DNA of 64,000 nucleotides from Clarireedia homoeocarpa (Eukaryota; Ascomycota; Leotiomycetes; Helotiales; Rutstroemiaceae). Location: contig LNKV01000025.1 in the NCBI GenBank assembly GCA_001465935.1, positions 205,609 through 269,608 of the forward strand, written 5' to 3'. The translations under genes and the position numbers were made by a program. Shown here in pieces: positions 10,901 through 21,191 of the stretch (position 1 is its first letter; the number at the start of each line of letters is the position of its first letter). The notes beneath the pieces are model-generated. The model ran no database searches, was not told where the DNA came from, and saw only the letters and a program-made list of their open reading frames with translations.

Positions 10901-13900
10901 CATATCACTTGATCGGCTTGGGCGTCACTCTAGAGATGGTTGTTCCACTGTGCTTCGACAAATCAAGGTGGCCAGTGGTGGCCATGCTTGCTGTGCTCAA
11001 GTCTGGCGGTGCCTGTGTATCGCTCGATCCTTCTCATCCGGTTGATCGTCTTCACACCGTCGTCAGTACTGTGGATGGAAAGATCATTCTTGTTGGCGCA
11101 GCTCACACATCCAAATTTGTTGACACTGTGGATCATATTATAGTGGTTGACGAGGAATTCATAAACTCTCTTCCCAGTGCTTCAGGGCCATTATGCGATT
11201 CAGTACGGCCACATAATCGAGCATTTTTAATATTCACTTCCGGAACAACGGGTGCCCCTAAGGGAATCGAATGGGAACATCAAGGCGTTTGCAGTGCCTC
11301 TCGTGAACATGCTGCTGTATTTGATGTTGGGCCTGGATCTCGCTGTCTGCAGTTTACTGCATTTCAATCAGATGTTCATATTGACGATATCTTCACATCA
11401 CTCATGTATGGGGCCTGTTGTTGCATTCCGTCCGAAGAAGAAAGGATGGGTCACATACCGGACGCAATCAACCGAATGAAGGCTAATTACGCTTATCTCA
11501 CACCGACCGTTGTAACGTTGTTCCAGCCTGAAGAAGTCCCTAGCCTTAAGAAAATCGCACTTGGAGGCGAAAATTTGACGAAAGAGAATGTACGCACATG
11601 GGCTGATAAAGCTTTCGTTATCAACGACTACAGCACTTGTGAGACCGGAAACTGGGCAACCTACCGCCACGTACTTCCCGGTTCGTCGGAGCCATCGAAC
11701 ATTGGTCGGCCAATGGGCGTTTGCACGTGGCTGGTTGATCCCAACAACTTCAATCGATTAGCCCCAGTCGGAAGCATTGGTGAGCTTCTTATCGAAAGTC
11801 CTGCACTCGCTCGTGGATATTTCAAAGATGAGAAGAGGACGCAAGCGGCATTCGAGCTCAAACCGACCTGGGCACACACTCAGCCTGGGCGTACTCGACG
11901 CATGTACCGAACTGGAGATCTCTTGCGGTACAATAGTGATGGTACTCTTGTATTCATTGATAGGAAAGACATGCAAGTCAAAATCAGAGGCCAAAGGCTA
12001 GAGATCAAAGGAGTGGAGAGAAAGCTCTCGGAGATCCCAACAGTTAAGAGCTCTGCCATTTTCTTCCCAAAAGTGGGCCTGTGCAGCCAACGTCTCACTG
12101 CTGTGCTATGCCTCAAGGAAATATCCAAAGAGGGGGGGATTAATGAAATTCGCATAGTAAGTGATAGCTTACAGGAACAAGTATCCTCTGCTATTCATCA
12201 ACTTCGAGACAAACTTTCAGAAAATCTAGCTGTTTGGATGATACCTACCCTATGGATCGTGGTCGAAGAGTTGCCATTTAATGGATCCGGAAAGTTGGAC
12301 CGGAAGAAGGTGTTGACATTTGTGGAGAATCTAGATGAAAAGACTCTTGAGCAGGTGTCGAAAATGATGGTTGTGGAGAATGTTCAAGAGGCTGAAACGG
12401 AAATGGAAAAGAATTTGCGACGCATTATTGGCCGGGTTTTAAAGATCGCCGTGAATCAGATAAGTGCTACCTCATCATTTCTACGACTTGGAGGAGATTC
12501 AATCACAGCCATGCGCGTAATGGCTGAGTGTCGTTCAGAAGGCATTCTCATCCCCGTCAAGGATATCCTGCAAAGTCAGACGATCTCCGGTCTTGCATCT
12601 CAGGCTCGTTTGCAAGTTGATGAAACCTCAGATGGGACCAAATATAACGGCAATGGCGCTCTTGATGGTCACAATAAAAGGCACTTGCCACTCCTAGCCC
12701 AATGTGAGCTGGAGCGTGTATACGCGTCGGTCAAAAGTCAGGCATCACTTGATGTCTCAGCGATTGAGGATATATTTGAAGCGACGGATTACCAGGCGTC
12801 TGCTCTGGCACAATCAATGCTGAAACATCGCGGTGACTTGGCTTATCATATCTTTAGTGTCAAAATGCCTGCAGATCTCTCCAAGCTGAAAGATGCTTGT
12901 AGCATGGTCGTTGACAGGCATCGAAACCTTAGAAGTACATTCATTACTCATGCTCGCCAAATGTACCAGGTAGTCTCAAAGTCTCGCAGCATGGATTTCC
13001 GGGAGTACAGCTCCGGCATATCCATTGACGCTCTCATTGAAGATGACTTGGAGCAAGGCATTTCCTTGGGAGGTCGCTTGGTTTGCTTCAAGTTAGTCAA
13101 ATCACATACGAAAGCGACTTTGATCGTGCGTGTACCGCACTGTCTTTATGATGCAACAACTCGTGCGGCATTGGCCGCTGATCTTCAGAGTTCATATGAA
13201 TCCGGTGAATGCATCAGCTCTCTTGTTGATTCGGCACAATTCCTTTATTTCAAATGGCAGACTTGTCCCTTGGCTGAGAATTACTGGCGAGAATATTTGG
13301 CTGGAAGTGTTCCATCACAGATTACCAGCAAAGATGGCCCAGCTATTGCTTGCTCACGACAGACAATAGTCTCGGATGAGATCTCGGTAAATTCTTTGAA
13401 ACAGCACGGGATCACCATCGCTACAGTCGTCAAGACAGCGTGGGCACTCGTACTTGCCGAAATGTCGGGTCGTCAGGACATCACGTTTGGGGAGACCGTC
13501 TCAGGACGTAACGTGTCATCTATCAGTTCGGAGGAGTTAGAAGATGTCTGCGTCAACATTGTTCCTCTGAGAGTTAACATCAAACCTGCATCCACGGTAT
13601 TGGATCTTCTAAACAATGTACAAACCAGCCAGCTTGCCCGAATGCCATTCGAGTTCCTTGGTACCAACTCAATCATCGAGAAGTGCACGAATTGGGCTCG
13701 CTGGACCCACCTAGGCTCAGTACTTAACCATGCTGTCTTGCCAGAAGAACAAGCGCCTGGATCATGGATGGATGAGGACATTCGCGGTACCATTAATGCT
13801 TCAGCTGATATCAACATCATGACGCATCCACTGGGCACATCTCGTCTCCTCGTCAAAATAATATTCGATCGAGCCAATTTATCTTCACAATATGCGTCAG

Positions 13901-14307
13901 CCGTGTTTCAACGATACTGCAGTCTCATTCAAGAACTAACTGCAGATCCTAGTGCTACGCGCGTTGAAGAAATATCCGTACCGTGGACAGCCGATATGAT
14001 TCCATTGCCACAAATGTCTAAGCGAATTACATGCAATGAGCCGCTATCCGTTACATTACCTGAATTTCGTCTCATCGAGAATGTTGTTCGAAGAGCCTGG
14101 GAGGATGTTTTAGGACCATTTGGAGACAGTGAGGAGCTTCCGACTAGGATACCGTTCTATGAGCGCTGGGGAAATTTGGCTGCTGCGAGCCATTTCGTGT
14201 TTGCGTACAAGACTTTGGGCGTAGAATTGGCAATGGAAGATGTTATCCTGTCGCCTACTGTTGATGCGCAGGTGGCACTCTTGTGTGCTAGGTCTTCGCT
14301 AAGATAG
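7933..14307 (+). CDS. Nonribosomal peptide synthetase, A*-C-A-T-C-T*
   Basis: One uninterrupted exon encodes 2124 aa. I chose the ATG at 7933 (CACCATGCC context); 7888 is not an ATG. Module 1 has an adenylation fold (about residues 75-490) with a spoiled core A3 (HYTAGRAGTPKAVL instead of YTSGTTGxPKG), good YGTTET and FRTGDL, a spoiled A8, no A10 lysine motif and no carrier. A condensation domain follows directly (from about 527; HHSIYDG at about 646). Module 2 is a canonical A domain (about 948-1460: FTSGTTGAPKG, YRTGDL, NGSGKLDRKK) with a good carrier (LGGDSITAM, Ser at about 1522). A second C domain (from about 1609) has PHCLYDA where HHxxxDG is expected. The last ~70 residues look like a carrier whose Ser motif reads YERWGNLAA. 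It probably activates one amino acid; the product is unknown. Confidence 0.93.
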   Translation: MPSSLRDLHDEKFSVPSKEFPVIKVLPLDTEAFESETDLSPVNGTEPISDGPKSQYSLPTVSGLSEEDERRIISWNSNILTSFSQRLQDAFSEKALDNPDALAIHAWDGELTYSELDILSSKLAGHITSLTSKEIGSRRIGFCFDKSQLAIVSMLAILKAECTCIPISTTDEDYALDLLATAEPEIICTSQKHSRKFPSFGGKILVVDSELLDNLEERDQLDIEPTECPPFIHYTAGRAGTPKAVLQQHTAFYTGILAFGNTMNYDEYSRILQYVPYTDNMSVADIFGCLLYGGCLMVPSDDQISNDLTGSFNDYDVTHAYLTPEVARTINQAEIFQLCSLALGGGQLTVEDVESWSVQTELIKVYGTTETSVCFSASKSPSPNVFVPSNIGSSSCASLWIVDPSDIQRLMPIGCVGELLVGGPVLAQGYLDDDATNAQSFISNPAWASLIGNQDHQRFFRTGDLVRYLEDGEVEFVGHTVPRTNPCGQVKTDNDTLSAFELLSSKDVANMIESAAIACKVDKNEIEDIYPVTSMQEGLFALSIKEPGAFTKQHIFTLPPALDLERFKLAWMQIFEQSPILRTRVIMGNKNELNQVVVNSFPTFAQSSHLATYLKDDLGDDMVLGSCLTRLAIIKEEAAAYFVLTTHHSIYDGWTLSSIFERVSQVYEKEDLPTTVSFNSFVKYLQTIDGNRQDEYWKAQMEEATMTSFPVLPSAFYQPNPNQTYTRDVSFSRLRDSAITTPNLIRAAWALTISRYTDSLDLTFGETLSGRNAPVKGIYSLLGPTIATVPVRVKINKHARLNDYLQQIQDQSIGMIPFEHYGLHRIMQLNDQARAACSFQTSIIVQTHTVATGLDRLGCSRYSDLFDAYQPYALNMEFELHDSGGTILTSFDDEVIDRLQVQRIIAQFCQILEKLSLEEAEVVVGDVVTITKEDLEEINQWNQPPPAPLYECMHKAFQRQVALNPSAEAIMSWDGSFSYAELDELSTKLAYHLIGLGVTLEMVVPLCFDKSRWPVVAMLAVLKSGGACVSLDPSHPVDRLHTVVSTVDGKIILVGAAHTSKFVDTVDHIIVVDEEFINSLPSASGPLCDSVRPHNRAFLIFTSGTTGAPKGIEWEHQGVCSASREHAAVFDVGPGSRCLQFTAFQSDVHIDDIFTSLMYGACCCIPSEEERMGHIPDAINRMKANYAYLTPTVVTLFQPEEVPSLKKIALGGENLTKENVRTWADKAFVINDYSTCETGNWATYRHVLPGSSEPSNIGRPMGVCTWLVDPNNFNRLAPVGSIGELLIESPALARGYFKDEKRTQAAFELKPTWAHTQPGRTRRMYRTGDLLRYNSDGTLVFIDRKDMQVKIRGQRLEIKGVERKLSEIPTVKSSAIFFPKVGLCSQRLTAVLCLKEISKEGGINEIRIVSDSLQEQVSSAIHQLRDKLSENLAVWMIPTLWIVVEELPFNGSGKLDRKKVLTFVENLDEKTLEQVSKMMVVENVQEAETEMEKNLRRIIGRVLKIAVNQISATSSFLRLGGDSITAMRVMAECRSEGILIPVKDILQSQTISGLASQARLQVDETSDGTKYNGNGALDGHNKRHLPLLAQCELERVYASVKSQASLDVSAIEDIFEATDYQASALAQSMLKHRGDLAYHIFSVKMPADLSKLKDACSMVVDRHRNLRSTFITHARQMYQVVSKSRSMDFREYSSGISIDALIEDDLEQGISLGGRLVCFKLVKSHTKATLIVRVPHCLYDATTRAALAADLQSSYESGECISSLVDSAQFLYFKWQTCPLAENYWREYLAGSVPSQITSKDGPAIACSRQTIVSDEISVNSLKQHGITIATVVKTAWALVLAEMSGRQDITFGETVSGRNVSSISSEELEDVCVNIVPLRVNIKPASTVLDLLNNVQTSQLARMPFEFLGTNSIIEKCTNWARWTHLGSVLNHAVLPEEQAPGSWMDEDIRGTINASADINIMTHPLGTSRLLVKIIFDRANLSSQYASAVFQRYCSLIQELTADPSATRVEEISVPWTADMIPLPQMSKRITCNEPLSVTLPEFRLIENVVRRAWEDVLGPFGDSEELPTRIPFYERWGNLAAASHFVFAYKTLGVELAMEDVILSPTVDAQVALLCARSSLR

Positions 14308-14780
14308 TAATAGATATACTATTAGTTTGTTTCCTCCTAAATGTATTATTGATCTTTTGAATATCGGTGTTCGCAGCAGCTTTCGCTCCTATATGCTCAT
14401 ATGAATCCTACAATTTTCTCCTTCAAAACATGGGCTCTGAAAAAGGTAATATAGAGATATCGTTGAATGGGAAACACTGGCTCAATTCTTTTGGTTTTCT
14501 TCATAGTGTAACATTTGGTGGTAGAGAGGACCTCGACAAAAAATGAAAACGATTACATATCTAATGATATTCAGCGCTAACAATTCATATTTAATTCCAA
14601 AACAACATTTGGATCGAAACAAGATAGAAGAATATTTAAAAGAAAACCAAATCTCAACTACATCCCCGTTCTGTGCATGTCTCTCATGCGACATTCATGT
14701 AAAACACTAACAGTGTAGTTGATGATAATAGTTGTGCTTGAAGTGCCGAGCGACTGAAAGACCGAGCGTCTCAAAATTTC
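14308..14780. other. Intergenic, convergent 3' ends
   Basis: This 473 bp of AT-rich DNA lies between the 3' ends of the NRPS and the NmrA-like gene. No gene or repeat is apparent. Confidence 0.5.
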
Positions 14781-15695
14781 TCAGGTTGTAAAGGCACTCT
14801 TCTGCTTCAACCACGTCTTCATGTCCAACAATCCAGGCTCTTCTTTTTTCAATGCTGCAATATTCGCGCCGTAACCCTCATCAGCAAACCAATTTAGCAT
14901 TGTTCCCATTTCAGGCACAGCCCACTTCAGTGCCGACCCAAAGAAACTGTACGTCGTGGCCGCAGGACGTCCGATGGCCTCGTTGAAAGAATCACTTAGT
15001 TGCGAGACTGTCAGCTCATCGCCCGCCAAGCCAACAGCCTTGTGATTCCATCTATCGGGCTGCTTAAAAGCTTTCGCGGCGAATTTTCCAATGTCGGAAG
15101 TTGCCACCCACTGCAGCGGCTTGTCGTTCAAGGTGTCGCGGAGCGCTGTAACAAATACACTGGTCTGGAAGCCGGGCTGAAGGTTATCCATAAAGGCAAC
15201 GGGCCGAAGGATAGTCCAGCCCATCTTGTCGCCAGCTTTATCTTTCAGATGATGTTCGATTTGGTGTTTGGTCTGAAAGTGCGGTATTGGTGTTGCGTTC
15301 TTCCAGCTTTTCTCATCTCCACCACGGTCAACGCTACTGTACACAAAATGTTTGACTCCATTCTTTAGGCTCTCGTCGACTAGAGTTGTACCTTGGCGGA
15401 TCTCACTCTCTTTGGTAACACCTTTGCCCATTGAGATTTGAACGGAATATACTCCCCAAATGGCAGAGCCGGCGACCCTCTTGGCATCTTGGAATAAAGT
15501 CGTGACGTCATCCAAATTACCTTGGACGAGCTTCAGTTCTGGATATTTCTTGACAAGTGCTACTGATGAGGGACTGTTCGTGTCCCGTGTAACTGCCAGA
15601 ACGAGGAACTCTTTTGATGGTTTGGCAGATAGAGCTTCAACGACAGCCCCACCTTGCTTTCCTGTCGCTCCCGTAATGAGGACAGGCTTCGACAT
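14781..15695 (-). CDS. NmrA-like NAD(P)-binding protein
   Basis: A single exon encodes 304 aa. It starts MSKPVLITGATGKQGGAVVE, with the GxxGxxG dinucleotide site of atypical short-chain reductases of the NmrA/HSCARG family. HFVYSSVDRGG and GWTILRPVAFMDN are further family segments. I prefer the ATG at 15695, which starts at the nucleotide-binding strand; the ATG at 15758 would add 21 hydrophobic residues. Such proteins act either as redox sensors or as NADPH-dependent reductases, and both occur in fungal metabolite clusters. Its 3' end faces the NRPS and its 5' end diverges from the SnoaL-like gene. Membership of the cluster is inferred from position only. Confidence 0.88.
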   Translation of the reverse strand: MSKPVLITGATGKQGGAVVEALSAKPSKEFLVLAVTRDTNSPSSVALVKKYPELKLVQGNLDDVTTLFQDAKRVAGSAIWGVYSVQISMGKGVTKESEIRQGTTLVDESLKNGVKHFVYSSVDRGGDEKSWKNATPIPHFQTKHQIEHHLKDKAGDKMGWTILRPVAFMDNLQPGFQTSVFVTALRDTLNDKPLQWVATSDIGKFAAKAFKQPDRWNHKAVGLAGDELTVSQLSDSFNEAIGRPAATTYSFFGSALKWAVPEMGTMLNWFADEGYGANIAALKKEEPGLLDMKTWLKQKSAFTT

Positions 15696-16194
15696 GGCTG
15701 GCGATATTGATGTACTTGGGAGGAGGTGGTTGCTTACGAGGAGGAACGAGATAATCAAGTTATTTCCGAGGAGATGAAAAGATGCACAAGCTGCACTCGA
15801 TGCAATATACTGACCGATGTCATATGGTGCATCTTAAGTGTCTTGCCCATAGGATTATCAATTCGGACAGAGTAGTTCATTGAAGTCCGTGGCGTTTGAA
15901 GTTTGTGTAACTAAATGGCTTACTCTACCCCGCAGCGGTCCGTCGGTCTTCGGACCCTACCAAATCCCATGTGGAACGGGCCTAACGGCCATACAGTAAC
16001 CCGATCTTTGGTTGAAACCTACACGGGTAGATTCTTGGGGCCCAAACAAGCGTCGATAATGTATTTCTATATGTTAACATCATACATGTAGCTCATTACT
16101 AAAGCATCGCAATAATCCCAAAGTTGGGTTTATGCGATTGACGAACCATCCGGAGAATACCTCATCCAACACACAGCGGGCAGACTCAAACATT
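15696..16194. promoter_or_regulatory. Divergent promoter, NmrA-like / SnoaL-like genes
   Basis: This is 499 bp between two 5' ends. A GC-rich hairpin-like stretch (GGTCCG..CGGACC, about 15937-15956) is visible. No coding signal is seen. Confidence 0.4.
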
Positions 16195-16647
16195 ATGGCG
16201 CCAATCGATACCTCAGAAAGACTACAAACCGCAAATGCACTTATCGAAAGCTACAGTGCTCTCAGTGCTGAAGCCATCATCCAGCACCTCGCACCAGAAT
16301 TTACGCACCAAATACTTCCGGAATCTTTACAAATGCCGGCGCGAACTAGAGACGAGTTTGCCGTTCATGCTCAACGAATTACCTCCATATTTAGCGAGTT
16401 TCACATGATTCCGCAAACCATCCTTGAAGATGAGAGTCGTAATTCAGTTGTTATCTATGCAAAAATGGTTGGGGAGTTGAACCTTCATCTTGGACACTGG
16501 GACAATGAGTGTATCATTATGTTGAAGATGTCGGAGGACGGTACCAAGGTGGTTGAGTATAAGGAATTTGTAGATAGTGCAAAAGCAAAACTCTTGCAAG
16601 AAAAGATAGGCGCTGCTATGAAGGGAGGAAATGTGTTGAAAGATTGA
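16195..16647 (+). CDS. SnoaL-like (NTF2-fold) small protein
   Basis: A single exon encodes 150 aa, starting MAPIDTSERLQTANALIESY. The alpha-helical start, the segment LAPEFTHQILPESL and the beta-rich second half (NSVVIYAKMVGELNL, CIIMLKMSEDGTKVVEYKEF) are typical of SnoaL-like NTF2-fold proteins. In fungal clusters these act as cyclases, isomerases or hydrolases, or have no known activity. The in-frame ATG at 16132 is possible, but 16195 fits the family length better. The gene is divergent from the NmrA-like gene and convergent with the DUF1772 gene. No catalytic residues can be assigned by eye. Confidence 0.75.
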   Translation: MAPIDTSERLQTANALIESYSALSAEAIIQHLAPEFTHQILPESLQMPARTRDEFAVHAQRITSIFSEFHMIPQTILEDESRNSVVIYAKMVGELNLHLGHWDNECIIMLKMSEDGTKVVEYKEFVDSAKAKLLQEKIGAAMKGGNVLKD

Positions 16648-17089
16648 GGTCGCTGGTATGTAATTTTATGTTGAAGTAAAGTTGGAAGGAAGACCTACGA
16701 GCCACCAAGAGATATGCCAGTTCCTCACCTCGCATTTGATCTTGGATATATTGCAGGTGCTTGAATAGAATGTTCGATCCCTAGATTATGTTCAAGCCAA
16801 TGAATACCTATTTGTGACTTCAAACGACAACACGGTCCAGAGGCCGGTGCATCCCTTCATGGACTCTTTTCCATGACCATCGTGTTGGTATAAATGAATA
16901 ATTTTAATTTACTAATTACACTTAACAAAGCATCTTTCAATCAATACCGCCTTCTCTTCATTCAAACTATACTCCAAACAATAAACTAAAACATTCTCGC
17001 CAGATCAACATTCAATGCATCAGCTTCGTCTGACCACTCCACAAATTATCCTATACACGTCGTGAGGTGTTCCCAGACTCGACTTGCGC
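16648..17089. other. Intergenic, convergent 3' ends
   Basis: 442 bp of AT-rich DNA between converging genes. Nothing else is recognised. Confidence 0.5.
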
Positions 17090-17679
17090 TCACAGTGTCT
17101 GATAGAATGCCAAACAACCTGCAACAAGTGGGAACACAACTCTGACCAAATTCCACCTGCCCCATTTTCTCATCAAACTCTCCGCGTTAAGCGCGTCACC
17201 TATTAGCCCTCCCTTGTCTTTCGGATTGATAGAGCTCAAAGCAGCCAGCTTGTCATTCATTGGCTGCATATTGATCGCTGAATGGAGGATCACGGAAAAG
17301 TGCAAAACTGTCGAAATTGCGTACAATCTCCAGTCAGCTCCCCTGCTTGGAAGCTGCGATGTACCACTGAATGTGGAATAAGTCGTAAAGGCATATCCGA
17401 GAAAAGCGAGAGTGCTAATCGGACGGAAGAAAACATTTCCAACTGCCCAACAATGAGGCCATTGTTGGCCCAAAAGTGCAGCTCTTTCTGGGTACTTGGG
17501 TGATGATGGAGCAGGAAAGTCCACAAGAAGTGCGGGTATAGTCATGAAGGACTGTGTTACTGCATTTCCTACAGCAATGTTAAAAAACACGCAAGATTGA
17601 TGGTTTATCACTCACCGAAGAGAACGAATGAAATGGAAATGCAACTTCCAACCACTGCTTTCTGAAGTGTCAAGGCCAT
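17090..17679 (-). CDS. DUF1772 membrane protein (anthrone-oxygenase-like)
   Basis: Exons complement(17090..17568, 17616..17679) encode 180 aa. The first exon gives MALTLQKAVVGSCISISFVL; a 47-nt intron (17615..17569, GTGAGT..GTAG) joins it to GNAVTQSFMTIPALLVDFP. The resulting pattern, a first membrane helix followed by a small-residue and MTIPALL segment, is that of DUF1772 proteins. About four membrane helices are apparent, the last near the C-terminus (VVFPLVAGCLAFYQTL). Some DUF1772 proteins are cofactor-free oxygenases of anthrones in polyketide pathways (EncC/TpcL-like, from memory). Here no polyketide synthase is in view, so an aromatic polyketide substrate is doubtful unless one lies to the left. 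Family assignment is fairly sure; role is not. Confidence 0.82.
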
Positions 17680-18543
17680 AATTTGTTGCTGCGTAGTTTC
17701 TGGCTTGAGATGTTGTATGTTATGTGGGCGACTGAAGAAGAAAGAGTTTGTTATACTGGAAAAGATCCATCAGGTATTGTACGAGGGTGTTTGTATATAG
17801 TCAGAGCGAATGGGATTTAAACCCCGACACTCCGCGATTATCTTCTACCTAACCATCTTAATGCTAGAGGGTCTACCTTAGCTAATAATCTGTACCTGCG
17901 GCATTTGCTGATTAATCAGTAGCTAGTCTTAGCAGTAGAGCATCGATTTAGTCCAAGCCCCAAGTCCCAGGGCCAAGGTCCCAGGACCCACGCCCCAGGC
18001 GAGCGCTAGGGGAGTGGCCGCTAGCTCACCGGACGTTGGGGTAATCCGCATATTAGTTAACCTTAAGTACATAGAACTAGTGTCGTAGATTGGCGAAACT
18101 TCTTAACATCAACATCACATCAACTGTTATCTTTCTGTAAGTCTGCAGCATGCAAGGGAGTGTTCAATATCAACGCATCATAGATATTGCCACGTCTTAC
18201 GCCGTCGCCGACCTTAAAGACATTCCAATTCGTTCGGCCCTTCGCTCTTTCAGCATTCTAGCAACTTCCACGAGACGGAATTATCCTCTATACGACGAAC
18301 CTATCCTGTATACGACGGTGTAACCCACCATGCGATGGAATGAGAAGCAATTTTCGGCAGATCGTGTCACAGAAATCAGATATCATGTTAGTTCGCCTCC
18401 CCATCTAAAGTTAGTCTGCCCCTCTTCACAATTTACGGCTTTTCTTTCACTGGGTTTGGAAAATCGACTCCAGAACGAACTTGATTACTACACGTTGAAT
18501 ATCTGAACTAACTATTGCAAATCACACAGTACATACTATCGTT
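17680..18543. other. Intergenic, DUF1772 promoter side
   Basis: No gene is seen. A C/G-rich imperfect repeat of CCCAAG/CCCAGG words occurs at about 17955-18000, next to a GGCGAGCGCTAGGGG segment. Confidence 0.45.
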
Positions 18544-20331
18544 TCAAGCCTTGGCTTGTGCTTTCCTCAAAAATTCAGCCTGGTCTTCTAGTTCCTTCCT
18601 CTCGGCGCTCTCCCATTGCTCAATGATTTGTTGTCTTCTAGCCTCTGACCTTGGAATAAAATCCATTTGGAAAGGGTCGGGCTTGATAATCAAAAGAGAG
18701 TTCGATTTGTTGATATCAATGTTAATTTCTCTCCTTGTGATTGGATCGACCTTTTTCTTCATGTCAAATGCCCAGCAAAGTCCCCCACAAGCAAGCAAAA
18801 GTTCATCTTGTGTGATACTTTGACCGAGACAAGCACGTTGTCCAAATCCAAAAGATGTGAGGCCTTTGACAGTGGGGTACATTGTCAGGGGTTCTCGATA
18901 CGTTGGCCAGCTGGGTTCCAAATAACGCTCCGGATGGTAGTTATCGGGATCAGGGTATTTAACTGGGTTTCGCATGAATGCCCTGTGAGAGATGTCAGCC
19001 CAATTCTTCACTTCGTTCTGACCAACCGCATCATTTACCAATCTAGGGGAAGGATACGAGTTCCTTTTTCGATGAAACAGCCATTGTAAAAATCATCCGC
19101 CTCTACTTCGTGAGCCACACCTAATGGAAGATCTAGTCAGTTATGATCGATCGAGATTGGGTAGTATCTTACCTGTGGGCACATTGGGCTTCCAACGAAG
19201 TGTTTCCAATATGCAAGCCCTCAATATTGGCAAATTTGGCGAATCATCGAGTGTTGGCATTCTCCCCTTACAGACCCTGTCGATTTCCTCCTGGCATTTT
19301 TTCATCCACCATGGATGCAAGACCATGGTTACCAGGAAATAAGTCAGTGGTCCAGCCACTGTGAAAATCCCTACCAAAGCCATCATACCTATAACGGAAG
19401 AGGCTTCCTTATCTCCAGAAAGATTTGTAGTCTTTTCGTTCTGGAGGTATGTCTTAGTGAAGCTAGCGCGCGCCTCTCCTTTTTGGACCTTTGCTCTCGT
19501 TTGATTCAGGAGTTTAAACCAAAGTGCCTCTTGCTCATCATGTCTCTTGTGCTCAGCCTGTTTCCAAGGATTGATGAAGAGAGGGAGGTCCCAGAGAGGT
19601 GTCAGTACGTTTGTGATCGGACCTGCTGGAGACATCTGAGTGAGAAGTCCCCAGGCACTTTTGGTGTACTCCGCGCTGAATTTTGTATCGTCCCAAGTCA
19701 AGCGACACATGATTTTTGATGCCATATCTTCCAACGTGAAACCAAAATTCTCAGGTTCTTTAACGAGCCGATACATCCATCTCTTCACCTCATAATTCAT
19801 GACACCATAGTATTGATTGTTTGTTGCTTCCGTCAAATATGAATGGGTGAACCTTCGTTGACGACTCCAGTACTCTATAGAACGTAAAGTCAGTTTCTTC
19901 TCGCGCAATTATGCTATAGATTTGGTGTAGATGCACATACTATTTCTTCCCATCAGAGGGAGGTATTCCATAGAACCATGAGTACTCTTAGCATCGAACA
20001 GAGATCTAATCAGAGGTCTATCTGAGTAGATCTTAGCTCTCTTAACCAAAAGATCTTCAGCAATTTTCTCATCAGATATGACAATGAATGTTGCACCAAG
20101 CATCTTCGTTTTGTAGATGGGCCCATAGATATCTGCCCATTCCTTAAACTTTAGCCACATGAAGTTTATGGGCAAATCATGGATGCGACCTATCCATGGT
20201 AGCAAAAAAGGACCCGGAAACTCCTGTCCTTTCTTCTTGAGCTGGCTCGTGCGCCTTATAGACTGAATGGCCGACAGCACAATGAAGGCAATGGACAAGA
20301 AAACTGACGCAAAAGCTGTTATTGTATGCAT
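18544..20331 (-). CDS. Cytochrome P450 monooxygenase, complete
   Basis: Exons complement(18544..18982, 19039..19120, 19173..19874, 19941..20331) encode 537 aa. The N-terminal anchor (ITAFASVFLSIAFIVLSAI) is followed by GPFLLPWIGRIHDLP. The K-helix ExxR is ETLRWKP, the PERF region is PERYLEP and the heme loop is FGFGQRACLG with the Cys ligand. Introns are 66, 52 and 56 nt and each restores family sequence: PLMGRN-KYWSRQRR, RWKPNVPTG-VAHEV and LPLDW-AFMRNPVKYPDP. The ATG at 20331 is chosen over 20412 because it directly precedes the anchor. It resembles microsomal P450s of the O-methylsterigmatocystin-oxidoreductase type in general layout. It is divergent from the FAD monooxygenase and probably a tailoring enzyme of the cluster. 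Confidence 0.92.
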
Positions 20332-21191
20332 ATTGACTTTTGATTGAGATGGAGAGTCTAGAAAACAGATTTTGTGATGGGGGTAGTGCTTTATGAATGC
20401 TGAAGCAACCACTGGGAGGGGTGGAGCAACTACCAGACGGTCTGGACTCTCCTACATAGTGAAGGGGATCCAATGTCACAGCACTTTTTCGACCATATCT
20501 GCTAAAATCTGACTTTTGGCTACTAACTAAGCAAGCATCCATGATCTCACCGATTCTCATTCTGGTCATTGGCGCGAAGACCAATCTTCAGACAGCTCGC
20601 AACATCTTAGCAAATTTAGCTGGATGGCGAAGTTTCCATACTGTATGGGCATCGATGGATGTAAGAATGTATTTACCAGGGGGCTGGGCCACTACTGTAT
20701 GAATATCATACCTTATCTGAAGATTGAATTTCAGCCCCATTCCATGGCGGCTAATTGGAAAATAAGCCGCTCCAGTGTACAAATTGTAACAGGGAATCGT
20801 ACATCTTTGTGCCCCTTTCTCGGACTTTATCTTCGGGAGCTCGTGGGGGTCCGGGATTCCCTTGTTGTTAAGGCTAGACTTTGGTTGATCTTTGCTCCAG
20901 TGAACTAAAGCAAGCCTAAAATGTACAGGGAGTACTGTGTGGGATTTGCAAATATTTGGAAACGGACTTTAGACGATCGAGATGCCCATGTGGCCAGGCA
21001 TGCATGATTGACTCTAAATGATATTCACATGCTTGTCGTCACATTATATGCATTTGCTGAGATCGGAAATTCGATACTACACTATCATCATTTGTATAAA
21101 AAAGCAACAAGCCCCAAAGGAAATAAATTTTGATAAAGCATCAATCTCTCACTTCAACACAGATCAACAATACAAACAGCGACTTATCATT
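20332..21191. promoter_or_regulatory. Divergent promoter, P450 / FAD monooxygenase
   Basis: This is 860 bp between two 5' ends. A TATAAAAAA box lies at 21095..21103, about 90 nt before the monooxygenase ATG. TTCGGGAG occurs near 20832. Confidence 0.45.
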
